A stretch of DNA of 64,000 bases, from assembly GCA_012295275.1 (NCBI GenBank), contig CM022668.1, positions 3,883,080-3,947,079 on the forward strand, in the 5' to 3' direction. Position 1 is the stretch's first letter. Each line of letters begins with the position of its first letter. Below the pieces are notes generated by a model. The model was not told the DNA's origin. It searched no databases and saw only the letters and a program-made list of their open reading frames with translations. Source of the DNA: Chrysomallon squamiferum. Lineage: Eukaryota > Mollusca > Gastropoda > Neomphalida > Peltospiridae. Position numbers and translations under genes: made by a program. Of the stretch, positions 1 to 13,745 are shown one piece after another.

Positions 1-2432
1 TACAGACACATACATACAGATGATATCATTCTGGAGGATATTTTAACTGTGGTGTGCGTATTTAATGTATTTATATGTGTAATATTAAACTAATATTGTT
101 AAGCAAAACCAAGTGGCTGAGTGATGCTATATTTTAATATACATGTATGTAACAATATTGCATGAATAAACAGTATTTCCAAAAGTACTTTTAATTTTTT
201 TTTATCAAAGCAACTATACAGAAAAAAGAAATAGGGTGCCATTTTTTTCCAAATCTGCACTGTGCCATTTTTTCCGGTGCCATTTTTTCCGTACCGTGCT
301 TTAAACACGGATTATATTTATCAGATTAACCAGAAGAAGAATAACAACAACAACAACAACAATAATAAAAATATCAAAATCCGCGATCACTCTTTTTCGT
401 AACGGCAGACAATTTGTTCTCAGGTTAATTTTAGCAACAGCAGTTTTATTTACAAATTATACTCGTAAAATATACTAATAGGCCTAATAATTAAGGAAAA
501 AAAATTAAAAATATATAATTTTTAAAAAATAATAATACAAAAATTAAAAGATAAATTAGAGGGAGAAAAAGAGACACACTTCTGTTGCCACATAGACAAA
601 GGTGCAGTATCAACTTGTGATATAACTAATAATAAGTTCTAAAATTAAGTTAAAAAGCTGATTTTGTCAGCAAGATTTATTGACCTCTGCTATTAGGACT
701 TGTCTATTTATAGCAAGCCTAGCGTTAATAAAATCAGTCACATTTTTCACTGTTTTATCGTTTAAATACACACCAGCATTCTTGTTCATGCTATATTTAT
801 CCTCAGTTTTAAAATTTTTATCCAGGGAAGGATGAACATTTTGCCAGAGTATTGCTTTAAGTCTGTAGTTTAAGATAGAATTTTATTTTCTGTTTTGGGG
901 TTGTTTTATATATATATATAGATAGATCTATTTCAAACTGTTAACCTTTCAACACCATTCCTGAGTTTTTCTTTTCTGTTTTTCTCTCTCTTTTTTTTTT
1001 TTTTTTTTGGACATACTTTTCCCTTGGTTTGTAATCTAAGACTTGCGTGCTAGCTGAAAAGATGACGGATTGTTTATACAAAGCAAGGTGGCAGCTTGGT
1101 TGCTATGGGAAACAGTGTCATAAGGCACTTTAAATACATTTAGTGTTTATCGGTTTCTTGGTTAGCATAAATCGATGCGCTAAATAAGCTAGGAGAGGGA
1201 GTTTCGCCGTACATTTGCTAGTCAAACAGAAGATAAACAAGAAGAAAAGATTTTGAATTAATTTCAGAGAGCTTTGGTAGAGGAACGAATGGTTCGGAGA
1301 GTAAGGTTTTACATATTAAAATAGTTAATACGAGCCACACTACATTAATTTAATTCCCATTCAAACCAGGTAAGAACCAAATAGAACCAACAGCACAGTG
1401 ATAGTTTGAATAACTGGTTTCTTATGCTGAAAAATATGGACTGTTATTTGGACACTAGAATTCAGCTTATATTCCGAAATTCTTCTGTGTTATTTGTTTT
1501 TATTTTATTTTATTTTTTAAATAAATATTTGCAAATTCACCTAATGTTTAGCATAGCGCTCAGAGTGACACGAAATGTCATCTTCTTGCCTCGAGTTAAG
1601 GTCAGCCATACTTTTGTGGGAATGTTAATTATTTGAGTAACTATTCAGTACTATCAGACATAACTGGCATAGTTCTGACGCAGGGAGCTGACGCTTACCA
1701 GTAACTAATTCGCTTACATATGTAGCCCATTCGTATGCGTTAAAGAATGATCTAATTTCATGAGTTATTACGTTTGATGAAATATCATATTACGTCCTGA
1801 CCCAAAGCTGCACGAAGAGTGATGATATAAAGAATGTGAACTTTATTTTAGAATTGTCGGCATGTGAAAATGAATTATTTTTATTAGATTTGTGATATAC
1901 ACACAAACACACACAGAAAGTGTACATGTCCATTGTTAGCCTTTTTAATATTATGTCTAATTATATATTATTTTAATCCAAATGTTTTTTCAGCATCGTG
2001 TCCATTTCAGTACGTCTGTTACATTTCTAGTTTTATTTTGTTTGGTAAGACGTGCCGAGCTTACTCAACAGCTGTCTGTACAAACAGAAAGTTGTATGGT
2101 GCTTGTGATTATTAGGTCAAGGCTGTTAAATAAACATACTGTGAAAACTTAGATAAGTGTCAGTTAGTTTAATATATATATATATTTTATTAAAGCAATT
2201 ATTTTTATTTTTATTTTGTTTTTAGTTTTTGTTTCGTTTTTGTTGTGGAAACTGTGAAATGTTATAAATACAAATCTCAAAAAATAGTGGGTTCAGCATG
2301 TATTCTAATGGTTCCAAATTAATAAATAAACTAATAATATTACTACCAGTATTTCGTCATTTTTAAACTGATAGTCAGTTTCTTTGTCCGGTCGTAAGCA
2401 GCAGAAATAAAACTCACAGCGGAGAGCACGCC
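1..2432. other. non-coding left flank
   Basis: No convincing coding exon is visible. The stretch holds short repeats of a GTGCCATTTTTTCC-like unit near 230-295, an (AT)n/(GATA)n tract near 910-930, long T and A runs, and a CpG-containing patch at about 1040-1230 with an X-box-like motif (separate entry). Reading frames here are short and AT-driven. It could be the distal flank or an intron of a gene outside the window. Confidence 0.5.
1098..1113. promoter_or_regulatory. X-box (RFX-type) motif
   Basis: GGTTGCTATGGGAAAC is an imperfect inverted repeat close to the RFX-family X-box (GTTRCC, short spacer, RGYAAC). In animals such motifs sit just upstream of many ciliary genes. A CpG-containing patch follows at 1150-1220, compatible with a start site, but I found no first coding exon to pair with it. 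The motif is seen directly; promoter function is inference. Confidence 0.35.
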
Positions 2433-2588
2433 ATGTCGGGTTTCTTTCTTTTTACTGAAGAAAGCGACTCTATTGATGTAACATCTGTTACCGCGGGTCT
2501 CCCGTCGCCGCGCATAACGAGGTCACAAACAAAGAGAAAGCTGATTTCAACACCACTGCACCTAGGTCTGTGTTTCCAGTCGTATTAA
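2433..2588 (+). CDS. possible first coding exon of an unrecognised gene
   Basis: An open frame of 51 codons starts at an ATG inside a CpG-rich patch (about 2385-2530) that stands out from the AT-rich surroundings. The peptide begins MSGFFLFTEESDSIDV and contains a basic stretch, RITRSQTKRK, that could be a nuclear localisation signal. Codon composition is more coding-like than in neighbouring frames. A weak splice donor (CTAG/GTCTGT) follows base 2565, so the true exon may end there, but I found no downstream exon in matching phase. It may be the first exon of a gene whose other exons I missed, a short standalone reading frame, or chance. I do not recognise the protein. Confidence 0.25.
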   Translation: MSGFFLFTEESDSIDVTSVTAGLPSPRITRSQTKRKLISTPLHLGLCFQSY

Positions 2589-2871
2589 ACTGAAATAACA
2601 GTGGTCAGTGTCAACTTAATCAGTTATATCATAATAACAACAACAGCAACAACAACGTATACAGTAATAATAGCAGTAACAATAATACTAGCAAAAATAA
2701 TGTAGATCGTCAAGATAAACATTACACATGTCTTTTGTTTAATTAGAAACAAAGAAGTATTAAAGAACAAAGAAAAATATATTAAACAGCTGTAAGTTTA
2801 ATTATGTACGGATCAACGCAAGGCCAAAAATACTAATACGAAAAAAGATACAAAGAGGTAACAAAAAACTA

Positions 2872-2914
<43 letters not shown>

Positions 2915-4100
2915 ATTAGTTCAGATTTAATATTATTATTAACAACAAGAGTATGTTGATTTACAAGTTATTTTTACTGTAACTACGCCTAATATATTAT
3001 AATTTTATTTATTATTGTTGTTATTGTTACTGGTATATCATATATGTCTATAATTACTGTAATGAGAGAAACTCAAACACAATTCTGATAGAGGAACTAA
3101 AACACGGAAACCGGAAACCGGAACATCCTTGTAGATAGAGTAATTTTAACAAGAATATTTTTATCTCTGTTTTAGAGTACCATTTACAACAACGGTGATA
3201 TTACTTTTTAAAACCTATCATTAAAAATATTATTTTTATAATAAAACTTTGCTATAGAAGTTTATAATTTCTCTGTTATACCAGTGATTTTAGAAAATAT
3301 ATTAACAATTAAAAATTTAAATATTTAAAAATAATTATGTAAAAAAAAAAAAAAAAAAAAAATAAAAAAATAAATAAAAAAGTATATAAAGCTTTTTTTT
3401 TAACTACAAAATAAATAATAGAACTTTAATAATAAAGTAAGTTTAACACTAATTCTGTCATTATTACTGAAAGTATTAAAGAAAGAAAATATTCAAATGG
3501 TTAAATTATCTCTGGAAACAGAATAATACTAGTAATTTTTTCTCTCTATATTGCATCATGAAAAGTAAAACTAACATTTTTATCAGCAGGATTTATCTTT
3601 TGACGGAACAATATTATTACTAACTTATAGCCCAAAGGGGAAAAAAAAAAAAAGAACACAAAAGAAAGATAATAAAACAAGAATTGAAAAATTCAGGAGT
3701 GTCCAGTAACTAATACAAGATAGAGGTGCAAAGTTAGGAGCCCCTTCACCCAATAAACAAACAAATAAATTAATAGTATTTTAATAATTAAATGTTTTAA
3801 TTAATATAATATATAAACATCCAGAATTTAATACTTAAAATAAGTTTTATAGAAGTGTCGTTTTAGGATTGTACACAGGACTTAACACTGTATGAAAATA
3901 AACCTACAATTTAATATTTAAAAACATGGTGGTTCTTTCTTTTTGACGATCGCGGTAATTGTTGTTTGATAATTTTTTTTTTTTTTTTTTTTTGTGTGTG
4001 TTTCACGCCGTCATCCATGCATTAAAACTCTGTATTCACCGGTTGGGAGGCCACATTTAGGATAACTAAAAGGGAGTCTGTAGCTTTAAATATTTATCGT
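2589..4100. other. AT-rich non-coding stretch with simple repeats
   Basis: Contains an A-run followed by (GA)n at about 2873-2914, another A-run near 3342-3361, AAC/AAT-rich tracts and a T-run near 3969-3993. I see no exon or RNA gene. Confidence 0.5.
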
Positions 4101-4299
4101 TTTCAAATCATTGTCAGTTTATCGCTATAGTCAACAAACGTTGCGTTTTATTGATTTTTCTCGCTGTCGATTCCAACAAAGGATTTTCAGTTTTCGTTGT
4201 TTCAAGCTTTTAATTTCGCTTCCCTCTCTCCGCACCCACTTACAAGCGTTAGCTTTTCTCTCTCATACACATCCCCAGTGGTCAGTTACCTAATTCTAA

Positions 4300-4516
4300 T
4301 CGTGCTAAACGTTCAAGTCATGGTTCGCTTGCTCCTCTTTGTTTCCCCCGATGTTTCGCTATAGACATTCCTCGCCCTGACGAAAGCCAACTGGTTCAGA
4401 ACTCAAGGTCGCTCGCTGAATTCGTTTACGGCTTGTCGCTAAACTCCATCTCACTGTGCAGAGGAAAATGGCTGGTTGACGTCGCAGACGGCAATTCGGG
4501 AGGACGAAAAATTGAG
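4300..4516 (+). other. candidate 5' UTR exon (alternative first exon 1)
   Basis: A CpG-richer block in AT-rich surroundings that ends in a reasonable splice donor, GAG/GTTAGT, after base 4516. It contains no long open frame in the sense direction. The next strong coding exon on this strand is at 17.13 kb and begins with 5' UTR behind a splice acceptor at 17058, so this block is a candidate non-coding first exon or promoter for that gene. The left boundary is a guess. Confidence 0.3.
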
Positions 4517-6649
4517 GTTAGTGAAGAAAAACATCGTCTGTCGAGTTCAAAAAAGACATACTTAGTTAAGAAACTGTGCTCTTTCGAATGGTAGTGGATT
4601 TATCGAGGTAGGAGAAATAGATTTTAAATTTTTTACTTTTAGCCAAAATGCGAGTGTTGTCATTTGTTAAAATTGTTGAAAGCAATCGATATCGAACCAG
4701 CGCGGTTCTTGTCGATGTTTACCCCAGTCGGCTTTGTTAGTCGAGAGAAAACAAAGCGGTTTTCAGTTTACACACGTTTAAGGGGAAAACATGTCCGTGC
4801 CCTGTAGCGTCTTCTACAACAAAAACGTTCTTATTAAAAAAAAAAAAAAGATACAAACTGAAATTCTATATCGCGTCTCTTTTATTTTACAATTTTGGTT
4901 GGCACCATCCACTAATACAATAAAATATTTTATTTACTCTTTTGAATCTTTATTAAATATTTAAACATTTAATAATTTCTGGAATTTTGAATTTTTTAAA
5001 TCTTATCTGGGGGTCTGGTTATGGCAGGCGATAATGTAGTCTGTTAATGGCATCATGATAGGCTGGTTACGTAACATGGAGTGTCTGCTAGCTTCCATGC
5101 CACCAAATTGAAAATATTCTGGGCTCGTCCATCTCGGATGTGAAGGGGAGCATAAAAACTAATATGCATCAAAACTTGGAAGCAACGATAGGAACAAATG
5201 TCGATTTAATTTTTTGTTTAAATTAGATGCATATTTTAGCAATTTCTACGTTATTTGTTGATGACGTGTTTGGACTGTGGAGAAATCTTGGAGCAGGAGC
5301 TTTTACCATTGTCTCTGCAGTCATTGGCCATTTTGACTTAAAATCGACTTTCCAAATGGCACGTTCCATGGTTAATGTAATTTAGATATATTATACATTT
5401 TGCAGATTTACAGTAACAAGTTATCAATAATTTGGCTGATTTTCGTTTTTTTTTTTTTATCGGTAATTCTTTTTTTATACGATTTTTGCAGAGGAAAAAA
5501 TAAAATTCAGTTTGAAAATGTTAAAAATAATCATAATGTAAGTAAATATTTATTAAATAAGTGTTCTGAATCAGACTAAGGCCTGTTAAATATTAATTTT
5601 TTTTGTTTTGCTTTATTGCACTCGTGACTGACAACTGCTTTATTCTGACAACATGAATAATTTGACAATTTCACTTTGTTCTATTGATCATTCAGGTAGA
5701 TGTACTGAAGTATCGTTTCGGGGCAAGTTATAAATATGTCATAAATGTATTCTGAAATTAAGGCGCATATACACTAAACAATTAAAAGAAATATTTAGTA
5801 ATATACCAGTAAATAAATTTAAATGAAATATATAACAATGCGCGAATGGCTTGTGTTAAATGCACATTGACCTGCTCGCTGAAATTTGAGAAGTTCTGAG
5901 CGATTACTGTGTATTTTTCTTACGGATCAGACAGCCTAAACACAAAACTGGTATTTGGAATTACTGACTATTTCGTTACTTAAACTGCATCACCTGGTGT
6001 TGTTACACGGGGGATTATAGCTCGTAACATTAGGTCATTAAAGGAATTCACAATACTGCTTGTTTACCCAGCCCACCACCCTGGGGCAGTAATGTAAACA
6101 ATAACAAAACATTCTTCATTCAAACGAGCCGCTTAGGACAAAAACCTTTTTGTTTAACGTTTCTCTCGTTTGGAATTTATTGTTATTGCATTGTGTTTGC
6201 ATCTGGACTTGAAATGTTATTCTGTTTATTCACTTTGGTTTTCTTTTTCATAATCGCTCTGTGATATTGTTACATTTTGGATTTTACTCTGAATACAGTA
6301 TAAATTTACTGTTTGATTTCATCTTAAAGCATTAATTAAAACAACAAAAACTTACAAAAAAGTATAAAATTCAACAACTAAATCAGTCGAGACGTAACAT
6401 TAACAGATATGAAACGATTATCAATAATTGTCAGTTTTTTGCGCTTTACATTTCAACTCGTCAGTAACTACGACTTGTAGCTAACGGCAAGTATAACGGA
6501 GTTAACTGAAGTAAATTATTTTTTTTTTGTCTTTCTGTATATTTACTATCCCCCTCTGTATATTTACTATCCCCCTCTGACACACCTCCCCCGTTTTGTA
6601 CCAGCACGGAAAAGAAAACAATGGATAATTTAAGAGTACTTAACCCTCG

Positions 6650-7001
6650 TCGGAAGTGACCGTTTTAGAGGCTGGGTCAGGTTCAATAACTCGACAGAGA
6701 GCAAAACGTTAATTCTGACGTCTGCCAAGCTTGGTCGCTGTAACCTAGTTTTATTGCACTGCAGTGCATCACGAACTCTTATCCAGCCTAAATATTTCAC
6801 CAAATTGTTGCGATTCCGTGCCACTCCCAAACAGCCGTGAAGTAGTATTTTGCTAGTAAAAGTCTGTCCAGCGACCGAGGAGCACGCCAGGGTATCGTCT
6901 TTCACTGATAGCAGAGCTCCGATATCGGAGTTTAGTAGAAAGACGAAGAAGAGCGAAGCGCGCCGATAACCAGCGTTCGGCAGTGACTAAGAGTGGCCAC
7001 A
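6650..7001 (+). other. candidate 5' UTR exon (alternative first exon 2)
   Basis: Unusually CpG-rich for this window (for example around 6940-6990) and ends in a strong splice donor, ACA/GTGAGT, after base 7001. No sense-strand frame looks coding. This is the best of the three upstream candidates for a promoter-proximal 5' UTR exon of the 17.13 kb gene; the exon start is not defined by the sequence. Confidence 0.35.
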
Positions 7002-10000
7002 GTGAGTATTATCGATTTGTTCTATTTGCAGTTATGGTAATGTTGCGCCATTTCGCTTTAACCAGCCGCAAGCTGGACTACAAATACATTGCCCTTACTA
7101 ACCTATAAAAACATGGGATCGTTTAGGGCTTGGAAGTGGGAGGGATGACTGGAGTGAAAAAGTAAATTCTAACCACAAGATAAATGATGCATTTCTATGA
7201 CAACGAGGTGTTTATCTAGCAGTAAAATTGACGTTGTCGTCTGCTCGCGTGTTTCAGGCACATTGAGTCATCCGAGTGTTCTGTCATGTATGCGAGTGAT
7301 AAATAATGCAAGATCGGTATCTGGCTACCAGCCTGAAAGCAGTTGTTAGTGAGTCATTTCAAGATACCCGATCACCGATTACTTTTCTTTGTGGGTCATG
7401 AAAAAAAAAATCTTCAAGTTTACCTCAATAGGTATGAGTAATATTTAACTGGTCACTGTGAATATTTTCGTCTGTCATCATTAAAACAAAGTCTGAGAAA
7501 TCCAAGCTCTTTTTTTATTTTTTTTATTTTTACAAATATATATTTAATCTTTTAAAATGTTGACTTCTGTGAAATATTTATTATGTGTTTATAAAGAAGT
7601 ATTCAGAAATGGAGTACCATGTTTAATTTAGAAGTTTAGTAAAATCGTGTTTTTTGTATACAGAAGATAAAACATAAATAATTACACGTCAAAACGCCCT
7701 TTCTGCTGTATAGTGCAGTGCAACGCATATCTGCAGTGCACTGTGACACGAAAACAGACAAATATTGACACGTCATAAACAAAACAAACAAAAAATAAGA
7801 AAGAAAAGAAGTAGACTGCATTTGTTCGAACTTGTCGGCTAAGCACGTTGTTTCCGGTATAATAATTAATTAACCTTGGAATGTAGGTTGTTAGTGTCAC
7901 TAAACAGTAGCAGGTACGTACTTTTCTGTATACAAATAATTAGGGGTCTCAAAAAATCCTTATTAAACAATTGTTTATTAACTGTATACGTTTGGTTTTG
8001 GTTACAATGTTGTGAAAGAGGAAACTCTTCTGTTTGCTCCTGTACATCGTCAACAAACGATATTTTATAAACTCGTTCTTTAAACAAGGAAGCACAAACA
8101 AATGTTTCTTTTAACCCGTAATATGTTAATTACTACTTTTCAAATCTGAGTAAACAGGGCTGACTTCATGAAGCAACAGAACTGGAATCTCTGTATAAAC
8201 AGCACAGCTTGACACAACTAATGATACTTAATTTTAAAATAACATTTCCCCTTCTTTCTCTTTTCCCTCAGTTTTTAATTAAACTTGAAACAGGATATGA
8301 GAAACAACAAATTATTGCGATTCCGACTAAGTATAAATTTAAAAATATGCTTTTATTTCAACTAATAATCCATTAAAAAAATATAATCTACATTCGATCA
8401 AGTTATACTCAAATAAACATTGTTATCTGCAATTACAATTCGGCTTGGATTTCTTGTCTACGAAGTGTCAAATTAATGTCACAGTATCATATGTTTTGAA
8501 AAGTTCAGTGTTTTTTATTAAATTGTTATATATTGGTTTAATCAAGCTGTGTATGTGTATAGACACGCACATGTATGCCATCAAGTTGTAGGCAGATACT
8601 TGAACAGGTGGCAGAAAAGTTAATGTAATTAAGAAACGGCTGATATTTCTCCGATTTTAAGTTCTGTGCACATATAGAATATTTAATTGAGTAGGCCACG
8701 TAATCTCTGCATTGCTGATGATTATTTTAAAAAATACGAAATTGTATTAAGTGAATATAACAGTGTTGGAAAACGGCGCTCCACTAACCAATCAATACAA
8801 AAAATCGATCTTTGATCCAGACGATGTTGTCTATTAACCTAATTCCTGCCCCACTCGACAAGTGGACGTTAGACCCGCGACCTGCTCCCACCTGATAACA
8901 TCGCTACTGAATCACTTAGTTCCAGGATCGTGCAATCCTGTCAGACTGGAAATAAAATTTACCAAACTGACGACACGCCTTTAATATGGGTCCCGTGACC
9001 AAGCAGCAGTTGACAGAGGATGGCGGCATAATTACCTGTGTTGTTGCTGCCGTCGTCCCCAGACATTAAATGCTGGATGCATTCTCCCAATCTGTTCATC
9101 ATATTTGTGTTCACAGCTGATCAGACGACGCCATCTGCTTGTGAAAGCGTTTTTATATCAAAGTTGTATCTTATCACAAAGAACACTAATATCAAATTTC
9201 AAATCAAATATAATTTAATTAGTCAACCGAATTATTTCTAAAGCTCTCAGCCAAATGTTCACTCCAGTGATGCCATGATAGAAGAAACTTCGGTTTATAC
9301 AGCAATTACAAATAAATCACAACAAGCTGATGAGGTACAGTTGGTACTGGTTGGTACAGTTGGTACAGTTGGTACTGGTATTGCCCGCACTGCATTAGTC
9401 GTGGTGTATATTTTATACACAAATTTATTCTGCAGCTGGACGATCGAAAATGTTAAAGAATCACACAGAGCAGTTTATATTTTCTGAAAGCAAGATTTAT
9501 TTACATCGACGCTTCATAAAATACTCTATGAAAAGAAATGGAATGTTTAAATACTTTAATAAAATATTACTTTTTAGCAATTGTTATAGACCATCTTTCT
9601 GTTGGGACATTTCATTTCAGGATAATTTGGTGTTTCAACTATTTTTAAAAGTTTTATTAAATACTTTCTGGGAATGTGACATTTTCATTTTAGTTAAAAC
9701 AGTCACTAGTTTTTGTACACTTGAATTCACGCTGGCTTACACCCACACTATGTATGACACAAGACAGCATATCGTTTTGCACAACCAACGGACATCCGGG
9801 AATTATCTTAGATAAAGTCCAGTGATTGCATTACTCGCTGTCAGCTTCCTATCAGATTACAGGCGGTAAAAAGGGTCAGATCCGAGCAGTTGTAAAGGGA
9901 TGGTATGTTTCAATGCATAAAAACAAACAAACAAAAAAAACAACAGTTGGTATAGGACTTGAAGCTGAGGATTAGGCACTGACATGTATATATATAGATA

Positions 10001-11529
10001 AATAGAAATATTTATTTGACAGGACACCAGCATTAAGTTTATGACAGCATTATTTTATCTTATATTTTTTAACAATTTTTTTTAACTTTTTGACAATTTG
10101 AAGAAAAAATAAACAAGCCTGAAGAGAATTTTTTCTTTATATGCAGTATTTAGTAAACTTTGATGTGAAACGATAAGGAAGAATAAAATAATACAATTTG
10201 AAATTACGTAATTTGTCATCTTAGTCTTTAACTTGGCAGTAGTTGAATTAATTAATTTACACATTTTGCTATCAGTGTAAACAGCAATGATATATTGATT
10301 AATACTGCTCATTAAGATTCTTTCTGTTGCTTGTAATAAAGAGAAAACCTGCCCTGTATTTTCTTGTCTGTTTTTTAATGTCGAAGGCTCCTGTGTACCT
10401 GTACACGTAAACAAGCAATAATTCAGATTCGATTTAGAACCGACTGACTTGCTAAATGGTAATGACTACACATTTCACGTTTTAAGTCTTTTAAAAACAA
10501 TGTATTTAAAATTACACGCACACACACTCATACAAATATGCATACACATACACGCGCAAACATACATACGCGTATACATAGACACATACACACATACATA
10601 CAAATATAAACATACGCAGTACATTTGTACATTCATAGACATAAATATGTGAAAGAAAAACATAACCTTGTATGTTTACATTGACAGGTGTATTTGAGTT
10701 TGTGATGGCTAACAAGGTTATATGTGGTAAAAAAAAAAAAAAAAATTATTTAAAAAAAAAAATATCTTTGCATGAAGCAGACTATTGTAGTAACGCACTC
10801 GGCTGACTAGAAACAGCGCACATAGAGTGAATACAGCAAAGGGAAAAGGTGAATCTCTTTATCTGTTTTAAACAGGTCATCTCAGTTTTTGATGCGTGTA
10901 AACTTTATATTTCCCAGAGCTATAAGGATTTCTTTTTCAAAACGTTTTGACCTTCATGACTCATCCATTTGAATACATTATTTAAATATATAGCTATTGA
11001 TTATGACTTAAATTCAGTATCATGTCCGTAAAGAAAGAGAAAAACGACAAATAAAAATAGCAAATACTTTAGAGCTAAAAGGTGAGCCCTGGATATTAGA
11101 ATACTGGTTAGTAATAAATATTTATTTTAGTACAGCTACAGTTGTAAAAGGAATTGAGTATGCTCCTTTTGGCAAAAAACAAACAATAATAATAATAATG
11201 AATTAAGAAAAGCAAACAAGAACAACCTTTTTTGTTGTTGTTGTTGGGTTTTTTTTTCGTTTATTTTTGTTTTGTATAACTATTGATAATTTGAATTATA
11301 AATCAGTAAATAATTTTTATTTACCTGTAACATGTTATAATCTGAATATGACAGATTCACATTTAAATTATTAATTCACTGTGAATTTAAGGGCCAGCCT
11401 CCCATCAAAATTTACGTCACGCCGTTTGTTCTACGCTGTACCCTGTTATGACGTCATAACAAAGCATTATTCAGTTGTACAGCAGTATTTCGAATTGGGA
11501 ACAACCCAGAATATCTTAATTAATTTTTA

Positions 11530-11568
<39 letters not shown>

Positions 11569-12290
11569 TATATTTTTATCTAGTTACTTTTACAGAGATT
11601 TTTCTGTTAATTATAAACTTTTCTTTTCTTTAGATAGTTTTATAAACATGTGCCAATTAAAAAATGTGTTTAGTATTAGAAGATCCATTTGTATTTTAGA
11701 TATACGTTACTAGTTTGACTGTGAGTGTGAGGTTTCTCTTCCCAGTACGAAGTGTGAGGTGGGTCACGGTCAGTAGGGAAGTGCTACTTGTAACACGCTG
11801 AAAGGCAGGGGGGTCTCCTCGTCATGCATTTGGCAGCTCGCGCAGGTGAGGTCGCCTGTTAGGCAGCAGTGGGGGGTGGGGGAGAAAAGTAGTTTTCGAT
11901 GTTGATCTGTTGTATTTCAAGTGCAGAGACACATCTTCAACTATTCAGGACTGCGCACATGTATCTTATGATGCTTCCTATGACAAGACCGGACTCCTGT
12001 TATCTCTTTATCAGCAAGATGTTGATAACTGCCTTTGTTCATTGTCTCCGATGAACTGAGGATGTTTAATTTTACAAGTTGGATCTTGGTTTCATAAAGT
12101 GACTATAATAATTTTGTGTTATGTCGGTAGTATATTTTAAATAGGTACCATGAAGCTGTCTGTTACTTTGGCACTTTTATATCTTAAGATGCTGTTGCTA
12201 CTACTACTATTACTACCACCATAACTACTAATACTACTGTTACTACCACTACTACTGTTATTGCTGCTGCAGCTACTATTACTGCTACTA

Positions 12291-12326
<36 letters not shown>

Positions 12327-12390
12327 TCTGAAATTTTACTAAATAATTATTGTAAATATACAGTGCATAGTTACCATTACCAAGAGCACA
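7002..12390. other. probable intronic/intergenic stretch
   Basis: No supported exon. It holds AT-rich sequence, a (CA)n/ACAT-rich tract at about 10515-10620, an (AAT)n microsatellite at about 11530-11568, a perfect CRE-type palindrome at 11449-11456 inside a CpG-containing patch, and a GC-richer block at about 11740-11880 that contains a donor-like GCGCAG/GTGAGG. A 27-residue frame opening at 8986 has plausible codons but no other support. Confidence 0.4.
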
Positions 12391-12394
12391 CAAA

Positions 12395-12589
12395 ATTATG
12401 GACGGTCGGTCAGCTACTACATTGGCGCCAGTGGGTCATTACCATAACCGAGTAATACAACAGCGCCATGTTGGACGGTGATTAACGACACGAATACACT
12501 GTTACAATTTAGTTTGCTAGTTTAAACAGCAGGCACGGGTCGCGTGCTCCGCTCGAACATTTACGGGAAACGGGCGAAGTGCGCCGATT
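12395..12589 (+). other. candidate 5' UTR exon (alternative first exon 3)
   Basis: A CpG-rich block ending in a consensus-like donor, ATT/GTAAGT, after base 12589. It has no sustained open frame. Together with the blocks ending at 4516 and 7001 it suggests several alternative first exons feeding the acceptor at 17058-17060. The exon start is not defined. Confidence 0.3.
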
Positions 12590-13384
12590 GTAAGTCCTTA
12601 TTTTTCAATAAACAGCTCTTGTGCAGCCTGTTGCCACGTAATACTGTATACAACATGCGCTATCGATCTGAGCGTGCTTAATACATTCACACTGATCGAT
12701 AACAAAATTCTCCAAACTCGCACAATATTAGAATTTTATATTTGTGCACAGAGAACACTAGGAAAATTTGTTTATTCAGTTTATATATACTCCCGAGAAC
12801 ATGAAATGAACCATTATTTAAATAAATAAATACATAAAAAAATAAAAAAAAAATAATAATAATAATTTTTACAAGTATTAATGTCGTGCACTATGATGTC
12901 GTGTGGACGTTGTTCCATTAATTGTAGGAAAATTAGAATTATTTTCTGTTTTCAGTATTGTAATAAGAAAAAATGAATAACATTTTAGAAACTGTTTAAA
13001 TATAAACACAAAATAAAAATGCAATCAGAAATAAATAAATAAATAAATTACAATATTGAAATAAATATTATACGTATTAACTGTGGTACCAAACATGTTC
13101 TTAATGTGAGCAATAAAATGGACTGGAAGGTTTCCAGTTAGGTGGTTAAACTGCTTATTTATCACATGAATTAATTATTGGTGTTATTCCTTCAGAAAAC
13201 CACTGTTCTCATACGAAATCATGGAAATGAAGCATTCTAATATTATGTATGAATAGATCATGCCGATCCATACTATGATTCACATAATTATTTTTAACAA
13301 ATAAGATTATACAGGCAGCTAGACTGCAAGATGTTTTATAGCATTTTTACATGTTTGGCATGTGTTGTGAATTATAAAGATGCG

Positions 13385-13745
13385 AGATGACGCAGGCTGA
13401 ATGCGGATTTAGAGAGACAAAGCAGACGATGCACTTTGCCGCCTCTAGCTAGCCGGTATTAGAACTGTAGCAGTTGCTTCCACGATCACTGATGCGCGCG
13501 CGCACACATACATTCCAGTGTGGCCGGTCCGAGTTGAAGCCGACTCCCGTGTACAACCCGAACAGTTGAGATTTACATAAAACATTCCATGGACTAACAG
13601 ACGGCTCATGTCGAGATCCCCTGTCAACATGGAGGCGGTATCGCTTACAAACTACCGTGCAAATTTACTTTCGCGCGCCTCCAATCCTTTACTCGGTACA
13701 CTCACAGTTGCTGCAGCCATCTGGTCGCTGTCGAGTTGCTTAAGG
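13385..13745. promoter_or_regulatory. CpG-rich patch, possible promoter
   Basis: One of the most CpG-dense blocks in the window, including an alternating GC run near 13495-13503. Open frames occur on both strands: a 47-codon plus frame opening with ATGGAGGCGG at 13629 and ending at 13772, and a 61-codon minus frame from 13630 to 13445. Neither encodes anything I recognise and open frames are expected to be longer in GC-rich sequence, so I call the patch a probable promoter or CpG island rather than a gene. The ATGGAGGCGG segment resembles a YY1-type site. Confidence 0.35.

Noticed and set aside
8986-9069. 27-codon frame beginning MGPVTKQQLTEDGG
   Set aside because: Short, isolated, without splice sites or recognisable similarity.
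10449-10715. His/Thr- and Cys/Val/Tyr-rich frames on both strands
   Set aside because: They translate a CA/ACAT-rich simple repeat.
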